Source: a virus. From it: a DNA stretch of 60,867 nucleotides. The stretch is taken from the IMG/VR virus record IMGVR_UViG_3300017989_000014, positions 1-60,867 of that record. One strand, written 5' to 3'. Positions 1 through 6,517 of the stretch are shown here, piece by piece. The position numbers and the translations under genes were made by a program. Below the pieces are notes generated by a model. That model was not told the origin of the DNA and did not search any database. It was given only the letters and a program-made list of their open reading frames with translations. The number at the start of each line of letters is the position of its first letter. The first letter of the stretch is position 1.

Positions 1-123
1 CCGAGAACTCAGCAGGGCGCTTTGCGGCCAGCAGACGCTCTAGGAGGCGGTCGGAATAGCGTCGGGTGTAGGCAACGACCTTGCCTTGCGACACAACAGG
101 CTCCTCGACTCCATCAACGGCCC
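1..123. repeat. Terminal direct repeat, copy at left end (circular closure)
   Basis: These bases are identical to 60745-60867. The simplest reading is that the contig is an assembly of a circular or circularly permuted molecule with a 123-bp overlap, because an open reading frame continues perfectly through the joint in both directions. A true short terminal repeat of the packaged DNA is possible but cannot be told apart from an assembly overlap here. Confidence 0.95.
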
Positions 124-511
124 GGCGTCGAGCTTCGGATTCAAGTCGGTCTGCGGCCAGTTCTAAGCACGCGGCACGGGCAGCGGCGAAGTCGGGGACA
201 CGCTCCTTCCAGTGCTGCGGCGTATTGGCCGAGACCCCCGCAGCGAGGCAGGCATCGCGGTGGATACCGGTCTTCGCCAGGGCGGTGAGATAAGCCCGCA
301 TACGGCGCACACGCGGGATTCCACCCATGGGCAATATCCGGTCATCCGGCCCGACTTTCGACCGAGGCGCAATACCGCCGGTGCGGTGGGAGGGCGCTTG
401 TCCATGCAGGAGGTCAAAGCGTGAAATGGTTGCTTCAATGGCGCGGTCGTCGAGGGTGTCATTGGGCAGGCCGGGCGGGGGTTCGGGGGCGTGTTTGTAG
501 GAGGTGCTCAT
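1..511 (-). CDS. Small terminase-like protein, N-terminal part (gene crosses the circle junction)
   Basis: The start ATG is at 511. The frame is open to base 1 and continues at 60744, the base before the repeated end, to a TGA at 60590. The joined gene has 222 codons (221 residues). The middle has a helix-turn-helix-type segment (GIHRDACLAAGVSANT, followed by HW) and then the RRAVDGVEEPV...RYSDRLLERLLAAKRPAEF pattern. I know that pattern from many phage small-terminase-like HTH proteins that bind DNA and start packaging with TerL. Its ATG overlaps the stop of the upstream 58-residue gene (ATGA), so the two are translationally coupled. It is distant from terL in the linear map but upstream of it on the same transcript around the circle. 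Function is by pattern recognition, not proven. Confidence 0.75.
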   Translation of the reverse strand, partial: MSTSYKHAPEPPPGLPNDTLDDRAIEATISRFDLLHGQAPSHRTGGIAPRSKVGPDDRILPMGGIPRVRRMRAYLTALAKTGIHRDACLAAGVSANTPQHWKERVPDFAAARAACLELAADRLESEARRRAVDGVEEPVVSQGKVVAYTRRYSDRLLERLLAAKRPAEFS

Positions 512-684
512 GGTTTACGGCGCTTGCGTGTAGCTCGTAGGCGCGATTGTGAAAGGGCATCGTGAAGCGCTTGTGCGTGCTCTATGACGGCAGCGGCTGC
601 TTCTGTTGGACGGGAATAACCGAGGGGTGCAACGAGGGTTGCAGCGGCGTTAAGCAGACGCTCTTGGTATCTTACAGTAGGCAT
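508..684 (-). CDS. Small protein of unknown function upstream of the small terminase gene
   Basis: This is a 58-residue protein starting at ATG 684, preceded by a run of G that can act as the ribosome-binding site. It begins MPTVRYQERLLNAAAT, has an Ala-rich helical middle and ends in a very basic tail (RLRATRKRRKP). It is the first gene behind the leftward promoter at 713-741. Its TGA overlaps the ATG of the terminase-like gene, which ties the two together. The basic tail suggests nucleic-acid contact; this is inference. I do not recognise a family. Confidence 0.6.
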   Translation of the reverse strand: MPTVRYQERLLNAAATLVAPLGYSRPTEAAAAVIEHAQALHDALSQSRLRATRKRRKP

Positions 685-712
685 ATCAACCCCCCCCCGT
701 AGGTACCCCCCA

Positions 713-741
713 ACTATAGCGATTTTGGGGTATTGAGTCAA
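713..741 (-). promoter_or_regulatory. Leftward sigma70-type promoter
   Basis: On the - strand TTGACT (741-736) is followed after exactly 17 bases by TATAGT (718-713), five of six matches in each box. It lies 29 bases before the 58-residue gene and should drive the small-terminase gene and the transcript that crosses the circle junction. Confidence 0.7.
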
Positions 742-769
742 GGCCGTAGTTCGGGAGTGAAAACGGGTG

Positions 770-798
770 TTGACATACGTAAGGGGGTAAGGTAGCGT
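770..798 (+). promoter_or_regulatory. Rightward sigma70-type promoter for the early operon
   Basis: TTGACA (770-775, perfect -35) is followed after 17 bases by TAGCGT (793-798), a weak -10. It sits 50 bases before the first + strand gene (848). With 713-741 it forms a back-to-back divergent promoter pair, with start points about 95 bases apart. Confidence 0.6.
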
Positions 799-847
799 AG
801 TGATGTTGGTCGGGTGGTCTGGCCGACGCACACAAGGAGCCAAGGAG

Positions 848-1039
848 ATGGACGTTGACTACGAGGTGGAGAAGCACTTCCGCCCCGAGGCGGTCGCACT
901 GCGGCGCAAGCTGGCGGTGTTCGTCGAGGAGAATCGGGTCGCAACGGGACTGCCCCCGAGGGGACTCGACGCGTACGAGATGAGCAAGGACGAGCTGCGG
1001 CACCACCTTAGCGTGCTGGCAACGCGGTGGGGGATCTAA
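848..1039 (+). CDS. Small early protein, unknown function
   Basis: The product has 63 residues. ATG 848 was chosen because AAGGAG at 834-839 has 8-base spacing; an upstream in-frame ATG at 800 has no such site. The protein is charged and helical (MDVDYEVEKHF..., ALRRKLAVFVEEN), without cysteines or membrane segments. It is the first gene after the rightward promoter, a usual place for host-takeover or regulatory proteins, but no family is recognised. Confidence 0.6.
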   Translation: MDVDYEVEKHFRPEAVALRRKLAVFVEENRVATGLPPRGLDAYEMSKDELRHHLSVLATRWGI

Positions 1040-1050
1040 ACACACCAAGA

Positions 1051-1068
1051 GGGGGGCGCAAGCCCCCC
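1051..1068 (+). other. GNRA-tetraloop hairpin between early genes
   Basis: GGGGGGC, loop GCAA, GCCCCCC: a perfect 7-bp G/C stem closed by a GNRA tetraloop, 12 bases after the stop of the 63-residue gene and 23 bases before the next ATG. No U-run follows, so it looks like an mRNA-stability or processing structure rather than a classical terminator. Confidence 0.75.
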
Positions 1069-1091
1069 CGCACACACAAGGGAGACGAGCA

Positions 1092-1634
1092 ATGACAAGA
1101 GACGAGATAGACACACTGCGGGACGAAATCGAGACGGCGCAGGGGACGTTGGAAGACCACTACGCGGAAGTCTGCCGCAAGGTGGTGCACGGGGCGAACG
1201 AAAGCAACTCCTTTCTACTCTGCACAGCGGGGCTTAGCTTGTACGCTGCAAAGCAGGGTCTTGGGCTGGCCTACACGGCGATGTCATACGCCACGAACCA
1301 TTGCGAAAGCGAGGAGCGTGACGAGCTGCAAAGCGCGCTTGATGACTGGGAATACATCGACTGCCCGAGCTGCGGCGGGGACGCGATCTACGACTGTATC
1401 GGGTCGCTTGTCGGGGATTTCGAGGACAAGCTTGAAGAGATTAAACAGGCGCTGCGGGACGCGGTCGAGGAGCATGAGGGCGAGTACATCGGTATGAGTG
1501 ACCGGGAGCTGGTCGAGGCGCACTCCGAGGAGTGGGCCGCAGTGGTTGCGCGCCTGCGGCAGGAGCACAAGGAGCGGGCCGAGGCGAAAGCGAAGGCCGA
1601 GCGTGAGCGGGTCGAAGCCGAAGCGGGGCTGTAA
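1092..1634 (+). CDS. Early protein with CPSCGG motif, unknown function
   Basis: The product has 180 residues from ATG 1092, behind the purine-rich CAAGGGAGACGAGCA. It is acidic and largely helical. CPSCGG near residue 99 is a half zinc-ribbon with further cysteines nearby (CIGS). The C-terminal third is a Glu/Lys/Ala-rich coiled-coil-like stretch (RQEHKERAEAKAKAERE). No family is recognised. Its position as the second gene of the early operon suggests a role soon after infection. Confidence 0.65.
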   Translation: MTRDEIDTLRDEIETAQGTLEDHYAEVCRKVVHGANESNSFLLCTAGLSLYAAKQGLGLAYTAMSYATNHCESEERDELQSALDDWEYIDCPSCGGDAIYDCIGSLVGDFEDKLEEIKQALRDAVEEHEGEYIGMSDRELVEAHSEEWAAVVARLRQEHKERAEAKAKAERERVEAEAGL

Positions 1635-1665
1635 GGCCCCCTAATGCCCCCGAGGAGCTGACCCT

Positions 1666-2055
1666 ATGAAAGACACACCTAAGACCAAGAACGACGTACA
1701 CACGGCAACCTGCCCTGCTTGCTGGTTGCCGAGGTCGGTATGCGACTGCCTGACCGAGGAGGACCGACACCCCGAGGAGCTGCCGGTTGCGGTGGACGGC
1801 GCAGACCCGCAAGCGCTTGCCTGCCTGCGGGCGTGCGAGCGGACGGGCGCGGTTGTCGAACTGTTCGTTCGGTGCATCGGGATGGAGCTGCACGGGTTCG
1901 GGACAGTCGAGTTCTCGACCGAGCGGGACAGCGTGGCGCGTATCACGGTCGCGCTGGACAGCGGGGAAGTCACGTTCCTTGCTGGGTGCGTGCGGCGGGT
2001 TGTCGAGCGGTACGATCGCGAGGTTGGCGTGCTGGTGGACGTGGTAGTGGGTTGA
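1666..2055 (+). CDS. Early protein with N-terminal Cys cluster, unknown function
   Basis: The product has 129 residues; ATG 1666 has GAGGAG upstream at 1651-1656. Residues 16-28 hold four cysteines (CPACWLPRSVCDC), suggestive of a small zinc site. The rest is a beta-rich domain (VELFVRCIGMELHGFGTVEF, then VARITVALDSGEVTFLAG). Similar cysteine-led small proteins recur in this operon. Function is unknown. Confidence 0.6.
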   Translation: MKDTPKTKNDVHTATCPACWLPRSVCDCLTEEDRHPEELPVAVDGADPQALACLRACERTGAVVELFVRCIGMELHGFGTVEFSTERDSVARITVALDSGEVTFLAGCVRRVVERYDREVGVLVDVVVG

Positions 2056-2062
2056 TTAACCG

Positions 2063-2086
2063 GGGGGCGGGCTTCGGCCCGTCCCC
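2063..2086 (+). other. UUCG-tetraloop hairpin between early genes
   Basis: A 10-bp G/C stem with one G-U pair is closed by C(UUCG)G (loop 2073-2076), the most stable RNA tetraloop class. It is followed by ACACAAGGAG, the ribosome-binding site of the next gene, and not by a U-run. Confidence 0.7.
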
Positions 2087-2103
2087 GACACAAGGAGCGA
2101 GGC

Positions 2104-2274
2104 ATGGTAGCAGTAAACGACAAAGTGATGAGCGAGGAAACGGCGCGGGCGCTTTTCGAGCTGGGTGGCGCGGTTATCGAGGCGCGTGCAGCGAGTCAGG
2201 GGCTGGTGGACGTCCTGCGGGAGAACAAGACCGACGGTTGCTATTCGATCATGATGCCCGCCCGTATCGCGTAA
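2104..2274 (+). CDS. Small early protein, unknown function
   Basis: This 56-residue protein (MVAVNDKVMSEETARALFEL... ending SIMMPARIA) starts at ATG 2104 with ACAAGGAG seven to fourteen bases upstream. It sits exactly between two tetraloop hairpins, in the same arrangement as its neighbours. It is helical with a single cysteine. No family is recognised. Confidence 0.5.
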   Translation: MVAVNDKVMSEETARALFELGGAVIEARAASQGLVDVLRENKTDGCYSIMMPARIA

Positions 2275-2290
2275 CCCGGGCGGAACGACG

Positions 2291-2312
2291 GCCCCGGGGG
2301 AAACCCCGGGGC
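2291..2312 (+). other. GAAA-tetraloop hairpin between early genes
   Basis: GCCCCGGGG, loop GAAA, CCCCGGGGC: a perfect 9-bp stem with a GNRA loop, extended on the outside by GGAA/TTCC. It lies 17 bases after a stop codon and 31 before the next ATG. No U-run follows. Confidence 0.75.
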
Positions 2313-2342
2313 TTCCGCCCTCGCAAGGAAGGAAGCAAGACA

Positions 2343-2819
2343 ATGACAACGGAACACACCTGCCCGCTCCTGGATGAGGTCAGGGCGCAGCTTGTCGAGG
2401 CCACTGCGGCCGTAGCCGAGCGGGAGCAAGACCTACGCGAGGCCGATGCGCTGATAAAGGACAGGGATCGGCAGATAGAAGTCATGTCCAGACGAGACGA
2501 CATCAACAAGCGGCTCCTGTCGCAGTACCGTGACGCGGCTGCTGTCACGTGGCACGGGATTCACGGGCTGGACTATCCCGAGCGGGAAGCCCTGTGGGAT
2601 CGCGGGCGCAAGTTGGGCCTATCATACGATCAGTGGGAAGATCAGACGCCCGAGGATGAGGCAGTAGAGCTGGGGACGGCTCTCCCGGGCAACCTGCGTT
2701 TCAACGTGATTGATGAGTCCACTACCGAAATTGTGGATACCGAGGGGCGTTTGATAGTGACGGCGGGCGATCCGGTCGAAGCGCTGTCCCTTTATCGCCG
2801 GGATATCAAAAGGGCATAG
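2343..2819 (+). CDS. Early coiled-coil protein, unknown function
   Basis: The product has 158 residues from ATG 2343, with AAGGAAGGAAGCAAG upstream. Residues 10-60 are a charged coiled coil (LVEATAAVAEREQDLREADA). This is followed by a Trp/Tyr-containing segment (WHGIHGLDYPEREALWDRG) and a short beta-rich C-terminal domain (LRFNVIDESTTEIVDTEGR). No catalytic motif is seen and no family is recognised. Confidence 0.6.
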   Translation: MTTEHTCPLLDEVRAQLVEATAAVAEREQDLREADALIKDRDRQIEVMSRRDDINKRLLSQYRDAAAVTWHGIHGLDYPEREALWDRGRKLGLSYDQWEDQTPEDEAVELGTALPGNLRFNVIDESTTEIVDTEGRLIVTAGDPVEALSLYRRDIKRA

Positions 2820-2828
2820 AAAAGCACG

Positions 2829-2859
2829 GCCCCGGGACCGGCAAGGAATCCCGGGGCCA
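2829..2859 (+). other. GC-rich hairpin between early genes
   Basis: GGCCCCGGGA, an 11-base loop, TCCCGGGGCC: a perfect 10-bp stem in the early-operon spacer, followed by ACAAGGAAGG. The stem core CCCCGGG resembles the hairpins at 2291 and 47862. Confidence 0.65.
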
Positions 2860-2941
2860 ACAAGGAAGGCGATGACGATGGACGTCAATCAACCCGAGGA
2901 AAAGCATACCAGAAAGCCCGCTTGCGGGCAAGGAGGAACCG

Positions 2942-3109
2942 ATGAGGACAGTGTTGTGGGCCATGTTCGTGCGGATGCTGTGGACGGTTCTCAAGAGGGA
3001 GCCCGGGCCGCTGGCGTTGCTGGACGTGACAGTGCTGGGTTTTGCGGTCTGGATGGATGTCCGGTGTGTTCTATCACGGACGGAAGCAACAAGGAGGGGA
3101 AGGCGATGA
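2942..3109 (+). CDS. Small hydrophobic early protein
   Basis: The product has 55 residues; ATG 2942 has a near-perfect AAGGAGG at 2930-2936. It contains hydrophobic stretches (LWAMFVRMLWTVL and LALLDVTVLGFAVWM), so a small membrane protein is likely, and it ends in Arg residues. Its TGA overlaps the ATG of the next gene (ATGA). The longer reading frame from ATG 2872 runs through this segment in another frame and also has an AAGGAAGG upstream. Codon third positions favour the frame given here. Confidence 0.5.
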   Translation: MRTVLWAMFVRMLWTVLKREPGPLALLDVTVLGFAVWMDVRCVLSRTEATRRGRR

Positions 3110-3537
3110 CGAACGGGCTGACAGAGAAGAAATCGAGACCGACGGGGGTAACGGTACAGGTTATCGACCTCACGCCGCTCTTGGAGAGGGCCGTAGGGCT
3201 GTTTTCGGTCACGATGAGCAACGACAAGGTGACGCTTGTCGATTTCAAGACGCGGGCGTCCCGCTGGGCGATCGCACCGAGCGCGAGGAATGAGGACACT
3301 ACGGTTCTCTTGAACACCGAGGGGTGCGGCGGTTACCTGCCGTACCGGATCGACCTGTACGGTGAGTATTCGAACGGCGACGTGGCTTGCACGCCGACGC
3401 TCACGATGCGGCTGACCAAGCCCTTCGTGGATGAGCTGGATATCACTGGCGAGGAGGATCTTTCCGACTTCGTGCGGGTCTTCGGGGATCGGCTGGAGGG
3501 TAACTTCTGGCAACTCTACAGGGAGTTGACGCCATGA
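3106..3537 (+). CDS. Early protein, unknown function
   Basis: The product has 143 residues. Start 3106 was chosen for AAGGAGGGGAAGG just upstream and the overlap with the preceding stop; an in-frame extension to ATG 2872 (221 residues) is less likely. The protein is beta-rich (VTVQVIDLTPLLERAVGLF; VALVDF-type strands), without cysteine pairs or membrane segments. It is coupled to the next gene by an ATGATG overlap at 3534. Confidence 0.6.
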   Translation: MTNGLTEKKSRPTGVTVQVIDLTPLLERAVGLFSVTMSNDKVTLVDFKTRASRWAIAPSARNEDTTVLLNTEGCGGYLPYRIDLYGEYSNGDVACTPTLTMRLTKPFVDELDITGEEDLSDFVRVFGDRLEGNFWQLYRELTP

Positions 3538-3812
3538 TGTACCTACACCTATTCCACGGGCGCACGCGCCCAGACGAGAAGCTGGAAGGCTGGGGGCGTG
3601 AAGGCCCGTGCCTGCGCGTATCGTGGGTCAAATGGACGTACGGGAGCATTGCGGTCGGGGAGCCGACTGTTGGCGTTCGTGTCGAGCTGCTGCACTACGA
3701 CGACCTGATCGAGTACGACGGGATCTTCTACGCTGACATGGAGATCCGTTGGGCACCCGTGCCCGATATGAAAGTCGAAGACTTCGACCCGTCAAAGGGG
3801 GCGCGTTCGTGA
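3534..3812 (+). CDS. Early protein, unknown function
   Basis: The product has 92 residues from ATG 3534, overlapping the previous stop. It is rich in Trp and Tyr (GWGREGPCLRVSWVKWTYG; YDGIFYADMEIRWAP). Its GTGA junction at 3809 couples it to the next gene. No family is recognised. Confidence 0.6.
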   Translation: MMYLHLFHGRTRPDEKLEGWGREGPCLRVSWVKWTYGSIAVGEPTVGVRVELLHYDDLIEYDGIFYADMEIRWAPVPDMKVEDFDPSKGARS

Positions 3813-4030
3813 GCTACTCGACGTGTGACACGTGCGGTGAGCTGAGGGAGCTGAAGGTCACCAGCGAGGGGGCGAGCCTCTGCCTCCTCTGCTGGTGTCG
3901 AACGATGAGAGGGAGAAGGCAGATCAATCGGCTGGCCGGGAGGAAGCTGTGCCGAGTAGAGGCGTGGGAAGATGCCGAGATGGCGTCGTATCGTGAAGTA
4001 ACCGAGGGGGGCGACAAGCCCCTGATTTGA
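3809..4030 (+). CDS. Small zinc-finger-like early protein
   Basis: The product has 73 residues from GTG 3809, which overlaps the preceding TGA; an ATG upstream at 3749 would overlap the previous gene heavily. Cysteines at CDTCGEL and, 18 residues on, CLLCWC form a C-x2-C...C-x2-C zinc-finger pattern, followed by a basic stretch (RTMRGRRQINRLAGRK). This suggests a nucleic-acid-binding zinc protein, possibly a transcription modulator (inference). A hairpin (4007-4023) overlaps its 3' end. Confidence 0.6.
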   Translation: MSYSTCDTCGELRELKVTSEGASLCLLCWCRTMRGRRQINRLAGRKLCRVEAWEDAEMASYREVTEGGDKPLI

Positions 4031-4050
4031 CACAAGGAAGGAACAGGACA

Positions 4051-4461
4051 ATGGTAACCAAGAAGCAGACGAAGAAGCAGATCGCAGACATCGACGGGAT
4101 CAAGATCTACAGTGGAGTCCCGTGCCCGGGTGGAGAGACTGCCGGGATCGATTTCGATGCGATCGTGAGGGCCCTGAAGGTTGGCCACATGGCCGAGTGC
4201 AGCGAGAAGCAGGCGAAGGCGCTGGATAACGCTGCCCGCAAGGCCAAGATGAGCCTGAAAATCTGCAAACTCCCGGGTGGGATGTTCGGCGTGTGGCGCA
4301 TCCGCAAGCGCGAGACGAAGCCGCGCCGACCGGCGAACGGGAAGATCCGCAGGGCCCGCAAGGCCAGCAAGGCGAAGCCCGTGGTAAAAGACCCTGGCCC
4401 CCCGCCCCCTGGCGTTGCCGACGGGACGGTCGGTGCTGGCGAGCAGACGGTGAGGCTCTAG
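4051..4461 (+). CDS. Basic early protein, unknown function
   Basis: The product has 136 residues from ATG 4051 behind AAGGAAGGAACAGG. The N-terminus is Lys/Gln-rich (MVTKKQTKKQIADIDGIKIY). The middle part is an (alpha)-beta unit (MAECSEKQAKALDNAARKAK) that ends in IRKRETKPRRPANGK. The C-terminus is Pro-rich. The strong positive charge suggests binding to DNA or RNA (inference). Confidence 0.6.
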   Translation: MVTKKQTKKQIADIDGIKIYSGVPCPGGETAGIDFDAIVRALKVGHMAECSEKQAKALDNAARKAKMSLKICKLPGGMFGVWRIRKRETKPRRPANGKIRRARKASKAKPVVKDPGPPPPGVADGTVGAGEQTVRL

Positions 4462-4464
4462 GCT

Positions 4465-4653
4465 ATGGAGTGTCCAGTCTGCCATGTGGAATTCAAGCCG
4501 CGTTGCCCGATGTGTCACACAGACCCTACGGCGACTTTCGGCAGGGAGGGCGGTCGCAAGAGCAGGCGCACCCTGACCAGTGAGCAAGCGAAGGCGATGA
4601 GAGCCGCGAGAACGGCCAAGGAGGCGCAGGCGAAGCAGCCTACAATCGAATAA
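4465..4653 (+). CDS. Small zinc-ribbon-like protein, last gene of the early operon
   Basis: The product has 62 residues from ATG 4465. CPVCHVEFKPRCPMCHTDP has two CPxC knuckles 11 residues apart, a compact zinc-binding pattern, followed by an Arg/Lys/Ala-rich helix. It ends just before the operon's terminal hairpins. Specific function is unknown. Confidence 0.65.
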   Translation: MECPVCHVEFKPRCPMCHTDPTATFGREGGRKSRRTLTSEQAKAMRAARTAKEAQAKQPTIE

Positions 4654-4655
4654 CT

Positions 4656-4724
4656 CCCGTGGCCCTGTGGCTACGGGCGGAAAAACTGACTCAGAGGGGC
4701 TTGGACTCGCCATCCAAGCCCCTC
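4656..4724. terminator. Double-hairpin terminator region between convergent operons
   Basis: Two stems lie between the stop of the last + strand gene (4653) and the stop of the last - strand gene (4732). The first is 4656-4677 (CCCGTGGCC, CTGT loop, GGCTACGGG). The second is a perfect 12-bp stem at 4694-4724 (GAGGGGCTTGGA, 7-base loop, TCCAAGCCCCTC). On the - strand the larger stem is followed a few bases later by TTTTT (4685-4681). The placement fits a shared bidirectional terminator. Confidence 0.75.
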
Positions 4725-4731
4725 GTTGCGT

Positions 4732-5328
4732 CTAGAACGGCGCTTCCGCAGGGGTGGCCACACTGGTATCCCATTGGGCGTTAGCGGCAGCGAGAGCCGC
4801 TTCTGCCCGCTTCCAGCGCTTCCCTACGGTACGCCGCAGACTCAAGAGTCCGTCTAGTCCCTCGTCCTTACACCGCGTCCGGATGCGATTCATGTGCTCC
4901 TCGCCTGCTTTGCACAGGCACGGCAGCGAGGTGTTGTGCTGGCCCGGGCGGTCAGGGAAGACATCGACCTCGGAGAGCGGCCCGTTCGGGTAGTCGTCGT
5001 ATGTTGCCCTGAACGACAGCCAACCCTCGTAACACCGGTCGCAGGCTTCCGCCTCGGCTCCGCCCGATGCGTCCCTCGCCTCCCTGCGCCATTGGAACAC
5101 CCAGATGCGGATGTCCTTCAGCGTGGGCTTGCTGCGGAACCGCCCTGGCTCCGTGTCCGACTGCCTCGACTTCCATCGTATCGCCGACGCAATCTCCCCT
5201 GGCATGAGGTGGCGTATCTCGCGCTCCAGCTCACCCTCCCAGCCGTCGATCTCGTCCTTGGTCAGCTTCACGCCGAAGTAGGCTGCGAGGAGTTTCCACC
5301 AGCGATCCATCCCGTGTGCTTCCATCAT
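4732..5328 (-). CDS. Putative replication-accessory protein with Cys cluster
   Basis: The product has 198 residues from ATG 5328 (ATG 5325 is equally possible), behind GAGAGGAGG. The N-terminal 80 residues are helical (MDRWWKLLAAYFGVKLTKDE; WEGELEREIRHLMPGEIASA) and resemble the small helical modules found near phage replication initiators. A C-x2-C (CDRCYEGW) and a CLC further on suggest a zinc site. It directly follows the initiator and the 145-residue gene, so a helicase-loader or accessory role is possible but unproven. It is the last gene of the long - strand block. Confidence 0.6.
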   Translation of the reverse strand: MMEAHGMDRWWKLLAAYFGVKLTKDEIDGWEGELEREIRHLMPGEIASAIRWKSRQSDTEPGRFRSKPTLKDIRIWVFQWRREARDASGGAEAEACDRCYEGWLSFRATYDDYPNGPLSEVDVFPDRPGQHNTSLPCLCKAGEEHMNRIRTRCKDEGLDGLLSLRRTVGKRWKRAEAALAAANAQWDTSVATPAEAPF

Positions 5329-5340
5329 CGTGGCCTCCTC

Positions 5341-5778
5341 TCAGCCATGGTAGTCCACCCCCACGGCTATCCATCCCGGGCGGTCGCGGTACGCCTTCAG
5401 GCACGTCCCCTTCCACGCATCCCCTTGAGCAGGGTCGTCCGACCTGTCATCCCACCCATCTGGCGTCAGGAGCGAGTACGGCACCTTCTCGCGCTCCAGG
5501 AGGGAGTCAGTGGTCGTCATGTTGCGCTCAAGGGTCTCAAACTCGCCCGTGAAGTTGAATCCCCGGCGCTCGTCATCGATGGCCCAGCCGTCCCATCTCC
5601 CCCCCGGCCGATACCAATCCCAGTACCCGTCAGGATTCCAGGTAGTCTCCTCGCCGTCCTCGTCGAGGTACGGCTCAACCTCCAGATCCTCGTCAAACGG
5701 GGCCATCAGCTCGGAGAGCCTATCCCTGACCCGGTCCTTCTGGTCCGGCTCGATCAACGCAACCAGCAGGTAGTGCAT
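5341..5778 (-). CDS. Conserved-type hypothetical protein with GGRW motif
   Basis: The product has 145 residues. ATG 5778 was chosen for GGGGGAGG just upstream and the TGATG overlap with the initiator stop; an ATG five codons upstream lacks this. The core NPDGYWDWYRPGGRWDGW is a pattern I associate with a widespread plasmid/phage hypothetical family; no biochemical role is known to me. Start overlap couples its translation to the initiator. Confidence 0.6.
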   Translation of the reverse strand: MHYLLVALIEPDQKDRVRDRLSELMAPFDEDLEVEPYLDEDGEETTWNPDGYWDWYRPGGRWDGWAIDDERRGFNFTGEFETLERNMTTTDSLLEREKVPYSLLTPDGWDDRSDDPAQGDAWKGTCLKAYRDRPGWIAVGVDYHG

Positions 5779-6500
5779 CAGAACCTCCCCCATTCATCCG
5801 ACGGGTCTTTCGTGGCCTCGGCGTAGTCGTCAGCCCAACGGTTGTACTTCAGCCAGCGCTCGGGGTCGAGGATCTTCCTCTCCTCCCGTTCACACAGCCG
5901 TATGTACCCGCCGAGTGCGACAGTTGCAACGTCGGCCGTCATCCCTCGCTTCTTCGCTGCCTTCCACTCGGCGAACGCCCGAACCTTCCCGATCTTCTTC
6001 GGGTATCCAGCCCACCAGGAGGTGAACTCCTCGCTGTAGGCGGGGGCCTCTTTTCTCCCCCTCACACTCCCCCTCTTATCTTCTTCTTTTTCTTCTTCTT
6101 CTTCCTCTTCTTCTTCTTGCAGGGTAGGTACTACCCTTAAAGTACCCTTAGGGTACCCTTTGAGTGAATGTGCTTTGAGCAATGCAAAAACCCTTCGATG
6201 AGGAGCACAAGAGAGCTTCAACTCCCCGTACTGGAACTCGATGAAGGACGGTATTGCCCACAGCTTCCCGTCGTTGAACGGGATCACTCGGCCCTCGCAG
6301 GCTTCGAGGAAGTCCGAGACGAACTCACCCATGTCGGGAGAGGCGCAGATGCAGAACTGCGCCATCTCCATGTCCACCTTCCAGACGCCTGCGGCATCGC
6401 AGTTGTCCGTGATGTAGACCCACATGAGCTTGTCCACCGGCCGCAGCTTCCGGAACCACGGGTCCGACCACTTCTCCGTGCAGGTGAAGCGTTTTGCCAT
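5778..6500 (-). CDS. Lambda-O-like replication initiator / replisome organiser
   Basis: The product has 240 residues from ATG 6500, chosen for GGAGG 8 bases upstream; a longer frame to 6572 overlaps the neighbour. The N-terminal domain (WSDPWFRKLRPVDKLMWVYI; CDAAGVWKVD) matches the winged-helix DNA-binding part of phage O/DnaD-type initiators. A Glu-rich acidic linker follows, and then a C-terminal domain with the FTSWWAGYPKKIGKVRAFAE pattern typical of phage replication proteins. It should bind the origin and recruit host helicase. The repeats at 6121-6160 lie inside the gene, as lambda ori lies inside O. Confidence 0.75.
   Translation of the reverse strand: MAKRFTCTEKWSDPWFRKLRPVDKLMWVYITDNCDAAGVWKVDMEMAQFCICASPDMGEFVSDFLEACEGRVIPFNDGKLWAIPSFIEFQYGELKLSCAPHRRVFALLKAHSLKGYPKGTLRVVPTLQEEEEEEEEEKEEDKRGSVRGRKEAPAYSEEFTSWWAGYPKKIGKVRAFAEWKAAKKRGMTADVATVALGGYIRLCEREERKILDPERWLKYNRWADDYAEATKDPSDEWGRF
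6079..6160. other. Candidate replication origin: phased iteron-like repeats beside a polypyrimidine tract
   Basis: TACCCTT occurs at 6132-6138, 6143-6149 and 6154-6160, exactly 11 bases apart (one helical turn). An inverted AGGGTA is at 6121-6126. Immediately to the left is a strand-asymmetric CTT tract (6079-6119) that encodes the poly-Glu linker. Lambdoid origins have the same plan: initiator-binding iterons inside the O gene next to an easily melted tract. The amino-acid coding need explains the CTT tract but not the phased repeats. Confidence 0.45.
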
Positions 6501-6517
6501 CTTCACACCTCCGGTGG

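Noticed and set aside
2872-3105. N-terminal extension of the 3106 gene
   Set aside because: The ATG at 2872 has a ribosome-binding site, but the extension overlaps a better-supported small gene at 2942 and has poor codon third-position bias; kept only as an alternative.
848-4653. CRISPR array or anti-CRISPR locus in the early operon
   Set aside because: No direct-repeat array is present, and none of the small proteins matches a known anti-CRISPR that I can recognise.
6079-6119. CTT-repeat tract as a CRISPR-like or simple repeat element
   Set aside because: It encodes the acidic linker of the initiator in frame; no spacers or palindromic repeats. It was kept only as part of the origin hypothesis.
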